This document shows, in pieces, positions 6,469-13,179 of a stretch of 25,087 nt of DNA. This DNA is from a virus, in IMG/VR virus record IMGVR_UViG_3300009169_000091, positions 1 through 25,087 of that record. One strand, given 5' to 3'. Position numbers and translations under genes: made by a program. The first letter of the stretch is position 1; every line of letters begins with the position of its first letter. The notes beneath the pieces were generated by a model. The model worked only from the letters and a program-made list of their open reading frames with translations. It searched no databases and had not been told where the DNA came from.

Positions 6469-6930
6469 CTAATCGGTACCGGTACGCCGGTTTATCTCCT
6501 GGATCCTCTTGATCTCGTCGATGTCCCTCTTGAGCTGCTCCACATCCTCCCGCAGGCGCGCGTTCTGTTCCTGGCTGTCGATCGACTTCTCGAAGGCCGC
6601 GATGTTCATCCTTAGCGCGTCCGCCGTCGTTTTGTCCCCGGCCTCCAGGATCTTCTTCACCGCCCGACAAGCCTCCCGCACCTCCGGCGTCCAGCCGCAC
6701 ATGAACTGTTGTTCCGCGGCGACATCACGGAGGTGGATGTCCGTCCGCTGGCCTGTCGTATTGCTTAGGATCAAATTGATTAAATGTTGCGAGGGCTTTT
6801 TGATGTCCCGTTCTATATCCGACAAGTAAGGCGGAGAGATCCCAAGATCGGATGCAAATTTCCGCTGCGTTACGCCCATCGTAAGTCGTAACTGTCGAAA
6901 ATCGCTTCCTGTTAAATTATTCTTAATCAT
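6469..6930 (-). CDS. XRE-family transcriptional repressor (CI-like)
   Basis: 153 aa. An N-terminal helix-turn-helix of the Cro/CI (XRE) type spans about residues 8-60: DFRQLRLTMGVTQRKFASDL, then GISPPYLSDIERDIKKPS. The recognition helix is PPYLSDIER. The middle (LSNTTGQRTDIHLRD...) leads to a C-terminal heptad-rich helix (about 95-150, FEKSIDSQEQNARLREDVEQ) likely to dimerise as a coiled coil. There is no LexA-like peptidase domain, so induction would not use the classical Ser-Lys self-cleavage. It is divergent from a Cro-like gene across an operator-rich gap, the standard arrangement of a lysogeny switch. Membrane protein and integrase genes follow on the same strand. Confidence 0.88.
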   Translation of the reverse strand: MIKNNLTGSDFRQLRLTMGVTQRKFASDLGISPPYLSDIERDIKKPSQHLINLILSNTTGQRTDIHLRDVAAEQQFMCGWTPEVREACRAVKKILEAGDKTTADALRMNIAAFEKSIDSQEQNARLREDVEQLKRDIDEIKRIQEINRRTGTD

Positions 6931-7010
6931 AGTTTAATTTTTGCTTGACAAAGATAAACTCAGCGTGTATCTTCCGTTCTCAGAAACATTCATTACCATC
7001 CAAAGGAGCG
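6931..7010 (+). promoter_or_regulatory. Divergent lysogeny-switch control region: sigma-70 promoter, palindromic operators, RBS
   Basis: On the plus strand TTGACA (6945-6950) is separated by exactly 17 bp from TATCTT (6968-6973), a near-consensus early promoter for the gene at 7015. Two inverted repeats overlap it: AGTTTA (6931-6936) with TAAACT (6955-6960), and AAGATA (6951-6956) with TATCTT (6968-6973). The latter covers the -10 and would be a good operator. AAGGAGCGG at 7002-7010 is the ribosome site. The region is strikingly AT-rich compared with its surroundings. Confidence 0.75.
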
Positions 7011-7014
7011 GCAG

Positions 7015-7320
7015 ATGGTAAAAACCCCTCAAAAAACCCAATTCGGGGGAAACACTCTACACCCACCTTGTAAACCAGTCAAGCAAAAATACACAAACCA
7101 GCAATATATCCGGAGAAAACTCGCCCTTCAGATCGTGGGGATCACCCAGGCGGACATTGCCGAAGCGCTCGGCGTCTCCCGCGCGGCGGTGAACCACGTT
7201 GTCCGCGGACTGAGGTTCACGCCGCGGATCGTCGCGGGGATCTGCGGGGCGCTGGCGCCCCACGGCCGGACCCGGGCGGACCTTTTCCCCGAGTTGGAGG
7301 AGAAAGAACCATGCGCGTGA
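7015..7320 (+). CDS. Cro-like helix-turn-helix DNA-binding protein
   Basis: 101 aa, the first gene of the early operon under the promoter at 6945-6973. The N-terminal 25 residues are polar and basic. Residues about 30-85 contain a helix-turn-helix: YIRRKLALQIVGITQADIAE, then LGVSRAAVNHVVRGLRFTPRI, ending with ALAPHGRTRADLFP. This resembles the short Ner/Cro-type regulators in which a single domain represses the lysogeny promoter. It overlaps the next gene by 10 bp, so translation is coupled. The counterpart repressor lies divergently at 6469-6930. A Cro function is inferred from position and size; another role in early gene control is possible. Confidence 0.8.
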   Translation: MVKTPQKTQFGGNTLHPPCKPVKQKYTNQQYIRRKLALQIVGITQADIAEALGVSRAAVNHVVRGLRFTPRIVAGICGALAPHGRTRADLFPELEEKEPCA

Positions 7321-7643
7321 CGCGGACGGACGACGACACCCAGGTCCTGTCACCCTACTTCAGATTAAAAGAGGCGGCCGCTTACGCCGACCTCGACCAA
7401 TCAACCTTTCACACCAAGGCCAAAAACGGCAATCTCCCCCGCCATGGGGCCGCGCGCGTGGTCCTCTACCGCGTGGACCAGATCGACCTCTGGATCGAGA
7501 ACGCTTTCATGTTCCCGGGGCGGGAGCCTGCGGAGCCCCCGCGGCCGAAGGCCGGGACACGCCGGCGCGCCGCGACCGGGGAGGGGATCTACGACCCCGG
7601 GCTGAAGAAGGCCTATGGAGGCACAGTCAGCAGCAACAGATAA
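7311..7643 (+). CDS. Excisionase/AlpA-like winged-helix DNA-binding protein
   Basis: 110 aa. Residues about 15-60 fit the HTH_17 / excisionase pattern: FRLKEAAAYADLDQSTFHTK, AKNGNLPRHGAARVVLYRVDQIDLWIE. This means a helix-turn-helix followed by a small wing with a terminal Trp. The C-terminal part is basic and Pro/Arg-rich (PPRPKAGTRRRAATGEG). Such small proteins act as recombination directionality factors for tyrosine integrases or as local regulators. The early operon with an integrase nearby fits an excisionase role. The assignment of the domain is fairly sure; the role is inferred. Confidence 0.7.
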   Translation: MRVTRTDDDTQVLSPYFRLKEAAAYADLDQSTFHTKAKNGNLPRHGAARVVLYRVDQIDLWIENAFMFPGREPAEPPRPKAGTRRRAATGEGIYDPGLKKAYGGTVSSNR

Positions 7644-7663
7644 GCAAAAACGGAAGGTCGGCA

Positions 7664-8203
7664 ATGAGAACAAAACCTTTGACGGATGCGGAACGATACC
7701 CTGGCATGAAGGGGGCGATCCCGCGGGTGGTGGATCTGCTCACGGTCACGGCGGCCGGGCAGGCGGGGAGGACGATCCGCGCGGAGGTCTACTCCGGCGA
7801 CGGGATCTTCAACCCCTCCCGCGGATGGATCGAAGTGGCGCCGAACACGGGGAGCCCCCAGTCGAACCTGGCCGAGATCGCCCGGGCCGTCTTTGCGCTC
7901 CTCTCCGGGGACCGGGAGGGGAAGAAGCGCGAGAGACGGATCCGTGAATCCCTGCTCGACCTGTTCATCCTGGGTCGGGCCGTCACCACCCACCTGAGAG
8001 ACGAGATGCTGGCGCGGGAGAACACCCGGGCGCTCTTCGACGAGATCTATGACGCGGTCGAGGAGGCGAAGAAGCTGCTGGTCGAGGAGTTCGGCATTCC
8101 GGAAGGAGGCGAACATGGATACGATCTGCAATCCGTTCAAATGGGGGACGCAGCCGCACCGGCTCCTGGAGCGGATGATCCTGGGGCCGATCACCACCTA
8201 TGA
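7664..8203 (+). CDS. Uncharacterised early phage protein
   Basis: 179 aa behind a GGAAGGTCGGCA ribosome site. Residues 15-80 are mixed alpha/beta (VVDLLTVTAAGQAGRTIRAE, GWIEVAPNTGSPQSNLAEIA). Residues 85-150 are strongly helical and charged (KKRERRIRESLLDLFILGRA, RALFDEIYDAVEEAKKLLVE). The last 30 residues (GDAAAPAPGADDPGADHHL) look like read-through of another frame, and they overlap the next gene by 89 nt. The folded protein probably ends near EFGIPEGGE, just at the downstream ribosome site. No family is recognised. It is tightly placed in the early operon. Confidence 0.65.
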   Translation: MRTKPLTDAERYPGMKGAIPRVVDLLTVTAAGQAGRTIRAEVYSGDGIFNPSRGWIEVAPNTGSPQSNLAEIARAVFALLSGDREGKKRERRIRESLLDLFILGRAVTTHLRDEMLARENTRALFDEIYDAVEEAKKLLVEEFGIPEGGEHGYDLQSVQMGDAAAPAPGADDPGADHHL

Positions 8204-8420
8204 GATCGTGACCGAGCTCGGGATCCTCTCGGCCCACCAGGTCCTGGGCGAGATCCGCCGGGCGCTCCGGGAGCAGGGCGGAGCAATCGCGAACCGCACC
8301 CTGGACCGCAAGAGGAAACAATGGGAACACCGCCTGGTCCGCCCGGGGCAGCAGGCCCTCTTCGAGACGCCGCGCCGCCTGTTCGACGCGGGGGAAGGAG
8401 GCCGAAGATGCGGCGCCTGA
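8115..8420 (+). CDS. Winged-helix (HTH) phage protein
   Basis: 101 aa from the ATG at 8115, which has a strong GGAAGGAGGCGAAC site; the frame is open further upstream without a good start. Residues 15-75 follow the common phage winged-helix pattern: LLERMILGPITTYEIVTELG, then ILSAHQVLGEIRRALREQGG, and a wing (AIANRTLDRKRKQWEHRLV). Similar small proteins in phage early regions are annotated as helix-turn-helix domain proteins and may regulate transcription or join replication. The C-terminus (LFETPRRLFDAGEGGRR) overlaps the next gene by 13 bp. Confidence 0.7.
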   Translation: MDTICNPFKWGTQPHRLLERMILGPITTYEIVTELGILSAHQVLGEIRRALREQGGAIANRTLDRKRKQWEHRLVRPGQQALFETPRRLFDAGEGGRRCGA

Positions 8421-8692
8421 TCGTTCGGCTCCTCCTGATCGCGGCCGTTGTCGCGGCGTTCGTCCTGGCCTACTGCTGGATCCTCAACCTGATTACCTAC
8501 CGGGACTACCTCGACGAACGCAGCACGATCGAATGGGAGCGCCGCGGATACGGCGCGATGCCCGACGGCCCGGAGAAGCGGGAGTTCCTCCGGCTGCTGA
8601 GGAAGCACGGGCCGGGGCAGCCCGTGATCTACGGCGACGGGGAGCCCTACTACATCCGCGCGAAGGACGGGAAGCGCTGCGCTTTCCGGTAA
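8408..8692 (+). CDS. Small membrane-anchored protein
   Basis: 94 aa, ATG at 8408 with a GGGGGAAGGAGGCCGAAG site. A hydrophobic N-terminal helix (LIVRLLLIAAVVAAFVLAY, residues about 4-26) is preceded by two Arg, giving one inner-membrane anchor with the C-terminal 65 residues probably outside the cytoplasm. The soluble part is charged and has no Cys pair or catalytic motif that I recognise (EWERRGYGAMPDGPEKREFL, PYYIRAKDGKRCAFR). It lies in the early operon and could alter the host envelope or exclude other phages, but this is speculation. Confidence 0.6.
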   Translation: MRRLIVRLLLIAAVVAAFVLAYCWILNLITYRDYLDERSTIEWERRGYGAMPDGPEKREFLRLLRKHGPGQPVIYGDGEPYYIRAKDGKRCAFR

Positions 8693-8704
8693 AAGGGGGG
8701 CTCG

Positions 8705-8902
8705 ATGAACGAGTGGCGGACGAAGGAGGAGATCGAGCATATCCGCGCGGCGGTCCGCAAGCGGGACCCGGCGGGACGGCGGGCCTTTCTCCGCCGCTAC
8801 CTGGTCTCGATGCCGAACCGGAGGCGCTGGGGGAGGATCGAGCCGGAGGTCGTCGAGGCCTATGTCCGGCTGGAACTGGGGAAGGGAGGGTTAAAGCCAT
8901 GA
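8705..8902 (+). CDS. Small charged helical protein
   Basis: 65 aa after an AAAAGGGGGGCTCG site. The sequence is rich in Arg and Glu, mostly helical (EWRTKEEIEHIRAAVRKRDP, RRWGRIEPEVVEAYVRLELG). No membrane segment, Cys motif or known family is visible. The stop overlaps the start of the next gene (ATGA at 8899-8902), indicating coupled translation. Confidence 0.6.
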   Translation: MNEWRTKEEIEHIRAAVRKRDPAGRRAFLRRYLVSMPNRRRWGRIEPEVVEAYVRLELGKGGLKP

Positions 8903-9057
8903 CGGAGAGGCAATGGCAGGCGTACAAGCTGAAGGTTTCGCGGGAAGATCTGTTTTTGCGGTTCCTGGATCGGTGGATCCCGCGGCTGTCCTGGGTGGTG
9001 CTCATCGGGGCAGCGGCCTATTTCGGATGGGGGACGATCGCGTGGTTCCTGGAGTAG
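8899..9057 (+). CDS. Small single-TM protein
   Basis: 52 aa, ATG inside the ATGA overlap with the previous gene and a GGGAGGG site upstream. The first 28 residues are amphipathic and charged (MTERQWQAYKLKVSREDLFL). Residues about 31-51 form one membrane helix (SWVVLIGAAAYFGWGTIAWF). It is too short for an enzyme. Function is unknown; a membrane-modifying or accessory role is possible. The next gene's best ATG lies 31 bp inside this gene in another frame. Confidence 0.55.
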   Translation: MTERQWQAYKLKVSREDLFLRFLDRWIPRLSWVVLIGAAAYFGWGTIAWFLE

Positions 9058-10469
9058 GCGCCGCGCCCTGCCTCACGGGCCCGGAGTATTTCGATTGTAT
9101 CCGGCTGCGGTGCAGGCTGACCAAGCGGGCGTGTGTGGCCCGGCGGAAGTTGCACGAAAGGGCGTCGCGGGCTCGGTACGCGCGGATCGGCACCATGGCG
9201 GAGAGGGCGGAGAAGATGAACCTGGATTGCCTGGGCTGCGCCCAGGGGATCCGCAACGAAGAGGAGGTCGGCATGGGAAAGACGAAAGAGAAGGCGGTCA
9301 AGAGGCCGCGGCCCCGGGCGGCGTGCGTGAATTGCAACCGCGTCCTGGCAATCATTGGGAATGGTCTCTGCGGGGGCTGCTATACGGCGGTGAGAAAGAG
9401 GCCTTCCGGGCAGTCGGAAGAGCAGGCCCTCAAGGAGGCCCGGAGCCGCTTCGGCCCCGAGGGGTTCTCCGGCACAACGGTCGATCCGGCGGAGACATGG
9501 AATGAATCCCGGTCCGTGCCCCTGCCGGCGGCGATCCTGGGGTTACCAAACCCGATCCGGCTCCCGGAACCCGACTGTTTCTTCGCCAAAAAGGGGAGCC
9601 GGGCCGTCTATTCCCACACCAACCTGGCGCGATACCTGGCCGACAAGCTGGCGCCGATCCGCCTCGACGAGGGGGAGTTCTGGCGCTACGCCGGCGAGGG
9701 GGTCTGGCGGAAGTACCCCGATCTGGAGGTCCGTAAGCTCGCTCTCTGGTCCCTGGACACCTTCGCGAACGACGGCCGGGTCTCCCTGGCCATGGGAGCC
9801 CTCCGTTTGCTCCTCGCCCGGGAAGCGGAGCAGGCGGGAGCAGGCGGTCGCGTGACGATCGCACAGCCGAAGCCCTCCCTCCAGGTCGAGTTCCCGCCGG
9901 ACCCGGCAGAAGGGGATCCGCGGGTGGCAGAGCTCGCCCGCAACCTGGAGAATGTCGCGAAACGGGCGGAGGAAGGGCTGCGGAAGCTCGCCGAGCTCGC
10001 CGAGCTCGTCGCCAAGAAGAAAAAATCGCCCGCGGAGATCGGGCTGGTAGCAGATGTCATGGTCGCAACGAGCAGGTCGATCGACAACGAAGCTGCGATC
10101 GGCGGGCTGGAGAAGCGTGTCTCCGAAGTCGAGAAGCTCATCGCGGAGATCGCGGCCTCCGACATCTACCCGGGCGCGAAGGAATACGATGGGCTCCGTG
10201 CACGGCTCTCCGACCTGGAGAAGCCCCGGGAAGAGGCCAGCCACTCCGGCGACGGGCGGGTCGCCCTGTCCGACGTCAAGCCGCAGCTCTTCGTACCCTG
10301 GGAGAAGGTACTCCGCGTCGTGGAGGAGAGCCTGACGCTGGAGGAGGATTATCCCGGCGGCGACGACACAAAGAAAAAGGTCGAGGCGCTGCTGCGGAGG
10401 ATCTCCCAGGGGCTCATCTACAACCTTGCCCACTACATCGAGGGCAGCATCGGGGTCGTCAAGTGGTAG
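9027..10469 (+). CDS. Multi-domain protein: two zinc-binding modules, a D5-N-like segment and a coiled coil
   Basis: 480 aa from the ATG at 9027. A GTG at 9042 is possible, and an internal ATG at 9273 has by far the best ribosome site (GAGGAGGTCGGC). Module 1, residues 15-74, has Cys24, 29, 36 and a C68-x2-C71 pair ending in CLGCAQG, like small phage zinc proteins. Module 2, residues 83-150, has C100-x2-C103 and C115-x2-C118 (GLCGGCY), another common free-standing phage protein. Residues about 190-245 (YSHTNLARYLADKLAPIRLD, GEFWRYAGEGVWRKYPD) resemble the segment before the helicase of D5-like primases, also present in the primase at 13705. The remainder is coiled coil. It may be one fusion or two in-frame products. 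A replication accessory role is inferred. Confidence 0.6.
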   Translation: MGDDRVVPGVGAAPCLTGPEYFDCIRLRCRLTKRACVARRKLHERASRARYARIGTMAERAEKMNLDCLGCAQGIRNEEEVGMGKTKEKAVKRPRPRAACVNCNRVLAIIGNGLCGGCYTAVRKRPSGQSEEQALKEARSRFGPEGFSGTTVDPAETWNESRSVPLPAAILGLPNPIRLPEPDCFFAKKGSRAVYSHTNLARYLADKLAPIRLDEGEFWRYAGEGVWRKYPDLEVRKLALWSLDTFANDGRVSLAMGALRLLLAREAEQAGAGGRVTIAQPKPSLQVEFPPDPAEGDPRVAELARNLENVAKRAEEGLRKLAELAELVAKKKKSPAEIGLVADVMVATSRSIDNEAAIGGLEKRVSEVEKLIAEIAASDIYPGAKEYDGLRARLSDLEKPREEASHSGDGRVALSDVKPQLFVPWEKVLRVVEESLTLEEDYPGGDDTKKKVEALLRRISQGLIYNLAHYIEGSIGVVKW

Positions 10470-10704
10470 AGGATCGCGGCGGCGCTGAGAGGCGCGCAAA
10501 CTGGCAGATAAGGCCCGGGGGATTCTCTGGTCTTCCCACCCGGGCGCGGATACCCAGGCAAACCACCGCCGCCGCACCTATTCATCCCGGTCCGACTGCG
10601 AGATGACGGATCCGGGACCCAAGGCGGGGAAGGTCCCCGCCGGCCGGGGCGGGTGAACGCAAGCGCCCGCTCCGGCTTTCCAAACATGATTCAGGGGGAG
10701 CGCC
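10470..10704 (+). other. 235-bp intergenic region with three GC-rich hairpins
   Basis: No convincing gene is seen. Three inverted repeats stand out. GCCCGGG (10513-10519) pairs with CCCGGGC (10539-10545). GGCGGGGA (10623-10630) pairs with TCCCCGCC (10634-10641) around a 3-nt loop. A 13-bp stem joins 10643-10655 and 10664-10676 and is followed only by TTTCC. The last two hairpins are adjacent and could act together as a terminator, a processing site or a structured leader for the GTG-started gene at 10705. A GGGGG ribosome site lies just before 10705. No tRNA could be folded. Confidence 0.5.
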
Positions 10705-10938
10705 GTGGAGAAGAAAGTCGTGAAGATCCGGGTGCGGGACCGCTGCCAGGCCTACAACGCCAGCGGCGCGGGAGAACGGGCGAGCTCGACGGCGGGCGCG
10801 GAGCAGGCGGCGCGGCGCCTGGCCGAGAAGGTCTTCGGCCGGACGCGCTTCCGGCTCGTCCGCGTCGGGACGATCGACGAGAAGGGGCCCTTCGACACGA
10901 TCGACCGGAGTGTCCTTTTCCGGGCGGAGGAGGTTTGA
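10705..10938 (+). CDS. Small uncharacterised protein (GTG start)
   Basis: 77 aa beginning with GTG at 10705 behind CAGGGGGAGCGCC. It is basic and mixed alpha/beta: a strand (KKVVKIRVRDRCQAY), a helix (AEQAARRLAEKVFG), and further strands (RFRLVRVGTID, SVLFRAEEV). This strand-helix-strand layout resembles a tiny RNA- or DNA-binding fold, but no motif proves that. It opens a new run of overlapping small genes after the structured intergenic region. Confidence 0.6.
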   Translation: MEKKVVKIRVRDRCQAYNASGAGERASSTAGAEQAARRLAEKVFGRTRFRLVRVGTIDEKGPFDTIDRSVLFRAEEV

Positions 10939-10940
10939 CG

Positions 10941-11231
10941 ATGGGCGAAGGGAAATTCAACCAGCGGATGGCCGAACAGCGGCGGATCGAGATCTCCATC
11001 CCCGCGGACCAGGTCCGGGCGGTGCGCTGCGCCTGCGGCGGGGAACACTACGCCGGCGTCTTCGAGATCAAGGAGATCCCGATGTTCTACACCGTCTCCG
11101 GGAAGACGGAGCGGGTCCCGGTGCAGGTGCCCTATATGGCCTGCGTCCGCTGCGGGCAGTTGATGGGGCTCGGCCCCGTTGCGGGGGCTTCCGCGCAGGC
11201 GCCGGAGACCCCGGGGAAGGAGGGCGGATGA
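10941..11231 (+). CDS. Small zinc-ribbon-like protein
   Basis: 96 aa, start 2 bp after the previous stop (AGGAGGTTTGACG precedes the ATG). A Cys-Ala-Cys pair (VRCACGGEHYAG) and a later CVRCGQL pair, about 45 residues apart, can form one zinc site. Between them lies a beta hairpin region (PMFYTVSGKTERVPVQVPYM). The C-terminus is Ala/Pro-rich and probably disordered. Zinc-ribbon proteins of this size are common in phage early operons, but no specific function is known. The last codons overlap the next gene by ATGA. Confidence 0.6.
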   Translation: MGEGKFNQRMAEQRRIEISIPADQVRAVRCACGGEHYAGVFEIKEIPMFYTVSGKTERVPVQVPYMACVRCGQLMGLGPVAGASAQAPETPGKEGG

Positions 11232-11446
11232 GCATCCAGAACGGCTACACGGAGCTGATCCGGCTCCAGGAGGAGATCCGGTCGGAGCTGGTCCGGATCA
11301 TCTTCGACGAGACGCGGACGGCGGAGGATGGGATCGAGGCGGCGCGGGAGCTCCTCCGCGGTGGTGTCCGGAAGAAGCGCGAGATCGAGGCGCGCTACGC
11401 GAGCGCCGGGAGCCCCCGGCAGAAAGAGGCGGTGCGATGCAGGTGA
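11228..11446 (+). CDS. Small helical protein
   Basis: 72 aa, start in an ATGA overlap, ribosome site GGAAGGAGGGCGG. Almost wholly helical and charged (QNGYTELIRLQEEIRSELVR, DGIEAARELLRGGVRKKREI). No family is recognised. The stop lies 10 bp inside the next gene. Confidence 0.55.
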   Translation: MSIQNGYTELIRLQEEIRSELVRIIFDETRTAEDGIEAARELLRGGVRKKREIEARYASAGSPRQKEAVRCR

Positions 11447-11817
11447 AGGTCGAGGGAAAGAACATCCTGAAGGCGGTCGGGCTCTCCGTCGAGCCGGGGG
11501 TCCCGTCGCCCAAAGGGCCGATGGACGTGATCCACATGCAGATGGTCGATCCGGAGGAGACCGTCCACCAGGTCTCCCTCGGGACGTTCCCGATCTACAC
11601 CAGAGGCGTTCTCAAGGCGTTCGGGCGCACGGCGCCGGTCCTCCCGCTGCCCGCGGGCGAGGAGATGGTCAGGATCCGGCGCGGGAAGGAGGACGGCGAT
11701 GCTCAAGGAGAAGGAATACACCTGGATCCGGCGGCTGGAGATCGCGGCGGAGAAGGGGCGGGAGAAGCTGACTCGCTGGGAGCAGGAATTCCTGGACGGC
11801 CTCCTGGCGAGGTTTAG
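11437..11817 (+). CDS. Uncharacterised early protein with out-of-frame C-terminal tail
   Basis: 126 aa, ATG at 11437. Residues 1-85 look like a folded protein (MQVKVEGKNILKAVGLSVEP, GPMDVIHMQMVDPEETVHQV, GTFPIYTRGVLKAFGRTAPV, LPAGEEMVRIRRGKE). After residue 87 the sequence becomes Gly/Glu/Ala/Asp-rich and low in hydrophobics (DGDAQGEGIHLDPAAGDRGG) exactly where it overlaps the next gene, by 119 nt. The ancestral stop was probably near the downstream ribosome site. Function is unknown. Confidence 0.55.
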   Translation: MQVKVEGKNILKAVGLSVEPGVPSPKGPMDVIHMQMVDPEETVHQVSLGTFPIYTRGVLKAFGRTAPVLPLPAGEEMVRIRRGKEDGDAQGEGIHLDPAAGDRGGEGAGEADSLGAGIPGRPPGEV

Positions 11818-11896
11818 GGTCCAGCGGGCGACGATCCACGTCAGCCCCGGGCAATGGCGGGTGATCGCCGAGATCGGCGACAAGATCATCGAGTAG
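11699..11896 (+). CDS. Small charged protein
   Basis: 65 aa with a strong GGAAGGAGGACGGCG site. Two helices (KEYTWIRRLEIAAEKGREKL, RWEQEFLDGLLARFRVQR) precede a short strand region (ATIHVSPGQWRVIAEIGDKI). It overlaps the previous gene in another frame; its better composition and ribosome site argue that this frame is the real one here. No family is recognised. Confidence 0.6.
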   Translation: MLKEKEYTWIRRLEIAAEKGREKLTRWEQEFLDGLLARFRVQRATIHVSPGQWRVIAEIGDKIIE

Positions 11897-11915
11897 GTCG
11901 GAGGAGGTCGGCAAA

Positions 11916-12149
11916 ATGTATCCGCGTACCCGGTGGAACGGGTTTGAAATCATCTTTGATGCAAACCTGGTCGAGGAAGGGCCCCCGATTACAGTTTCAA
12001 GGCCATGGAAGGAGCGCTTGTTTTCTCTTCCATGGCATCCATTAAGGGCAACGAAAACGACTGTCCCGCTAATACCCATGAAAGGTTGTTACAAAATAGG
12101 CGATTCACGCATCATCATGCACCCCGCGATGAAGTACCTATTACCCTGA
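11916..12149 (+). CDS. Small uncharacterised phage protein
   Basis: 77 aa behind GGAGGAGGTCGGCAAA. Rich in aromatic residues and Pro with several short strands (RWNGFEIIFDANLVEEGPPI, RPWKERLFSLPWHPLRATKT). The LPWHPLRATKT-type motif, with aromatic, Pro and basic residues, is seen in short phage early proteins of unknown function (recollection, not checked). The base composition is less GC-rich than the preceding operon, as in the next gene, so both may have arrived together. Confidence 0.6.
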   Translation: MYPRTRWNGFEIIFDANLVEEGPPITVSRPWKERLFSLPWHPLRATKTTVPLIPMKGCYKIGDSRIIMHPAMKYLLP

Positions 12150-12167
12150 GGGAGGAGGAGAGGAAAG

Positions 12168-12755
12168 ATGAATATCACGGAGATTAAAGTATCGTTGGAG
12201 GGGTTGTCAGACATCATGTTCGATAGGTTCATTGACCACAGCAAGGAGGATCGGCCGCCGGAGAAAAAGCTGTATCTCAACGGAGACAATGAGCTGGTGC
12301 TGCCGATGGAGTGCCTTCATTCATTCCTGTTCCGGGACATGGCGCCCGTCGGGATCATCCGCACCACGGAGAAAAACAAGGCGAAGGATTATATCGCGTT
12401 CGGCCAGGCCTATGTGGCCATCGAGCCGGTTTTGATCCCCTTTCGGGACGCCAAGGGGCGGACGCTCGTTTTCAACGGATTCGGCAATGGCTCGCCGCTT
12501 TACATCAACGACTGGTCTGCCGGCGTCACAAAGATGAGCAACGGCAAAGTGATTAAGCAGGAGGTCCGGAAGCGCCCCGTCTTGAAGCTGCCCTGGTTCC
12601 TCGATTTTCGGATCCAACTGGTCGAAAACGACAAGATCACGGAGGAAAAGCTCCGCACCTGGTTCGAGCTCGGCGGGATGATCACGGCGATCGGGACATA
12701 CAGGCCGCGTTACGGGCGCTTCACCGTGAAAAAGTGGGAAAAGAAGGGGAAATAA
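12168..12755 (+). CDS. Conserved phage protein of unknown function (IGxYRPxxGRF C-terminal motif)
   Basis: 195 aa behind GGGAGGAGGAGAGGAAAG. The N-terminus has a strand pattern (ITEIKVSLEGLSDIMFDRFI) followed by polar segments and KKLYLNGDNELVLPMECLHS. The C-terminal half has strands (VLKLPWFLDFRIQLVENDKI, TEEKLRTWFELGGMITAIGT) and ends YRPRYGRFTVKKW. This layout, with a helix then a conserved IGxYRPxxGRF motif, resembles an uncharacterised phage family. Its architecture recalls ferredoxin-like RAMP (Cas7-type) folds; that comparison is from memory and unproven. It directly precedes the GGCNN arrays and the replication genes, so a nucleic-acid role is plausible. Confidence 0.6.
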   Translation: MNITEIKVSLEGLSDIMFDRFIDHSKEDRPPEKKLYLNGDNELVLPMECLHSFLFRDMAPVGIIRTTEKNKAKDYIAFGQAYVAIEPVLIPFRDAKGRTLVFNGFGNGSPLYINDWSAGVTKMSNGKVIKQEVRKRPVLKLPWFLDFRIQLVENDKITEEKLRTWFELGGMITAIGTYRPRYGRFTVKKWEKKGK

Positions 12756-12770
12756 TTAAGTCCTCGACGA

Positions 12771-13179
12771 GGCTGGGCGGGGCGGGGCAAGGCTGGGCAA
12801 GGCTATGCTTGGCTTGGCTGGGCAAGGCACGGAGTTTCAAAAAAAGAAGATGGGCGCAGGATTAGTCCGTAAATATAAGCCGGGTGTGGCGTGGCTCGGC
12901 GTGGCGCGGCCGGGCCTGGCATGGCGCGGCTCGGCGAGGCACGGAGTTCCAAAAAAAGAAGATGGGCGCAGGATCAGTCCGTAAATATAAAGCCGGGCGT
13001 GGCACGGCAAGGCAAGGCTGGGCGAGGCGGGGCATAGCAAGGCACGGAGTTTCAAAAAAAAAGAGGATGGGCGCAGGATCCAGACATAAATATGAACCAG
13101 GCGAGACTCGGCCAGGCACGGCCAGGCATGGCGTGGCACGGCGAGGCGAAGCTTGGCGTGGCGTGGCAGGGCACGGAGT
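12771..13179 (+). repeat. GGCNN pentanucleotide arrays 1-4 with conserved linkers
   Basis: Four arrays occupy the 449-bp gap before the gene at 13205. Array 1 is 12771-12835, array 2 is 12883-12947, array 3 is 12996-13050 and array 4 is 13100-13179. They have 12, 12, 10 and 15 pentamers. Nearly all are GGC followed by two free bases. Every array ends GGCAC then GGAGT, followed by TYC and an A-tract. The linkers between arrays share GAAGATGGGC, CAGGAT and GTAAATATAA-like AT-rich ends. The last linker becomes the leader of 13205 (TAGGAGGAGAAA). Open frames across the region are a by-product of the repeat and not genes. Confidence 0.95.

Noticed and set aside
10470-10704. tRNA gene
   Set aside because: Hairpins are present but no cloverleaf, T-loop consensus or anticodon stem could be fitted.
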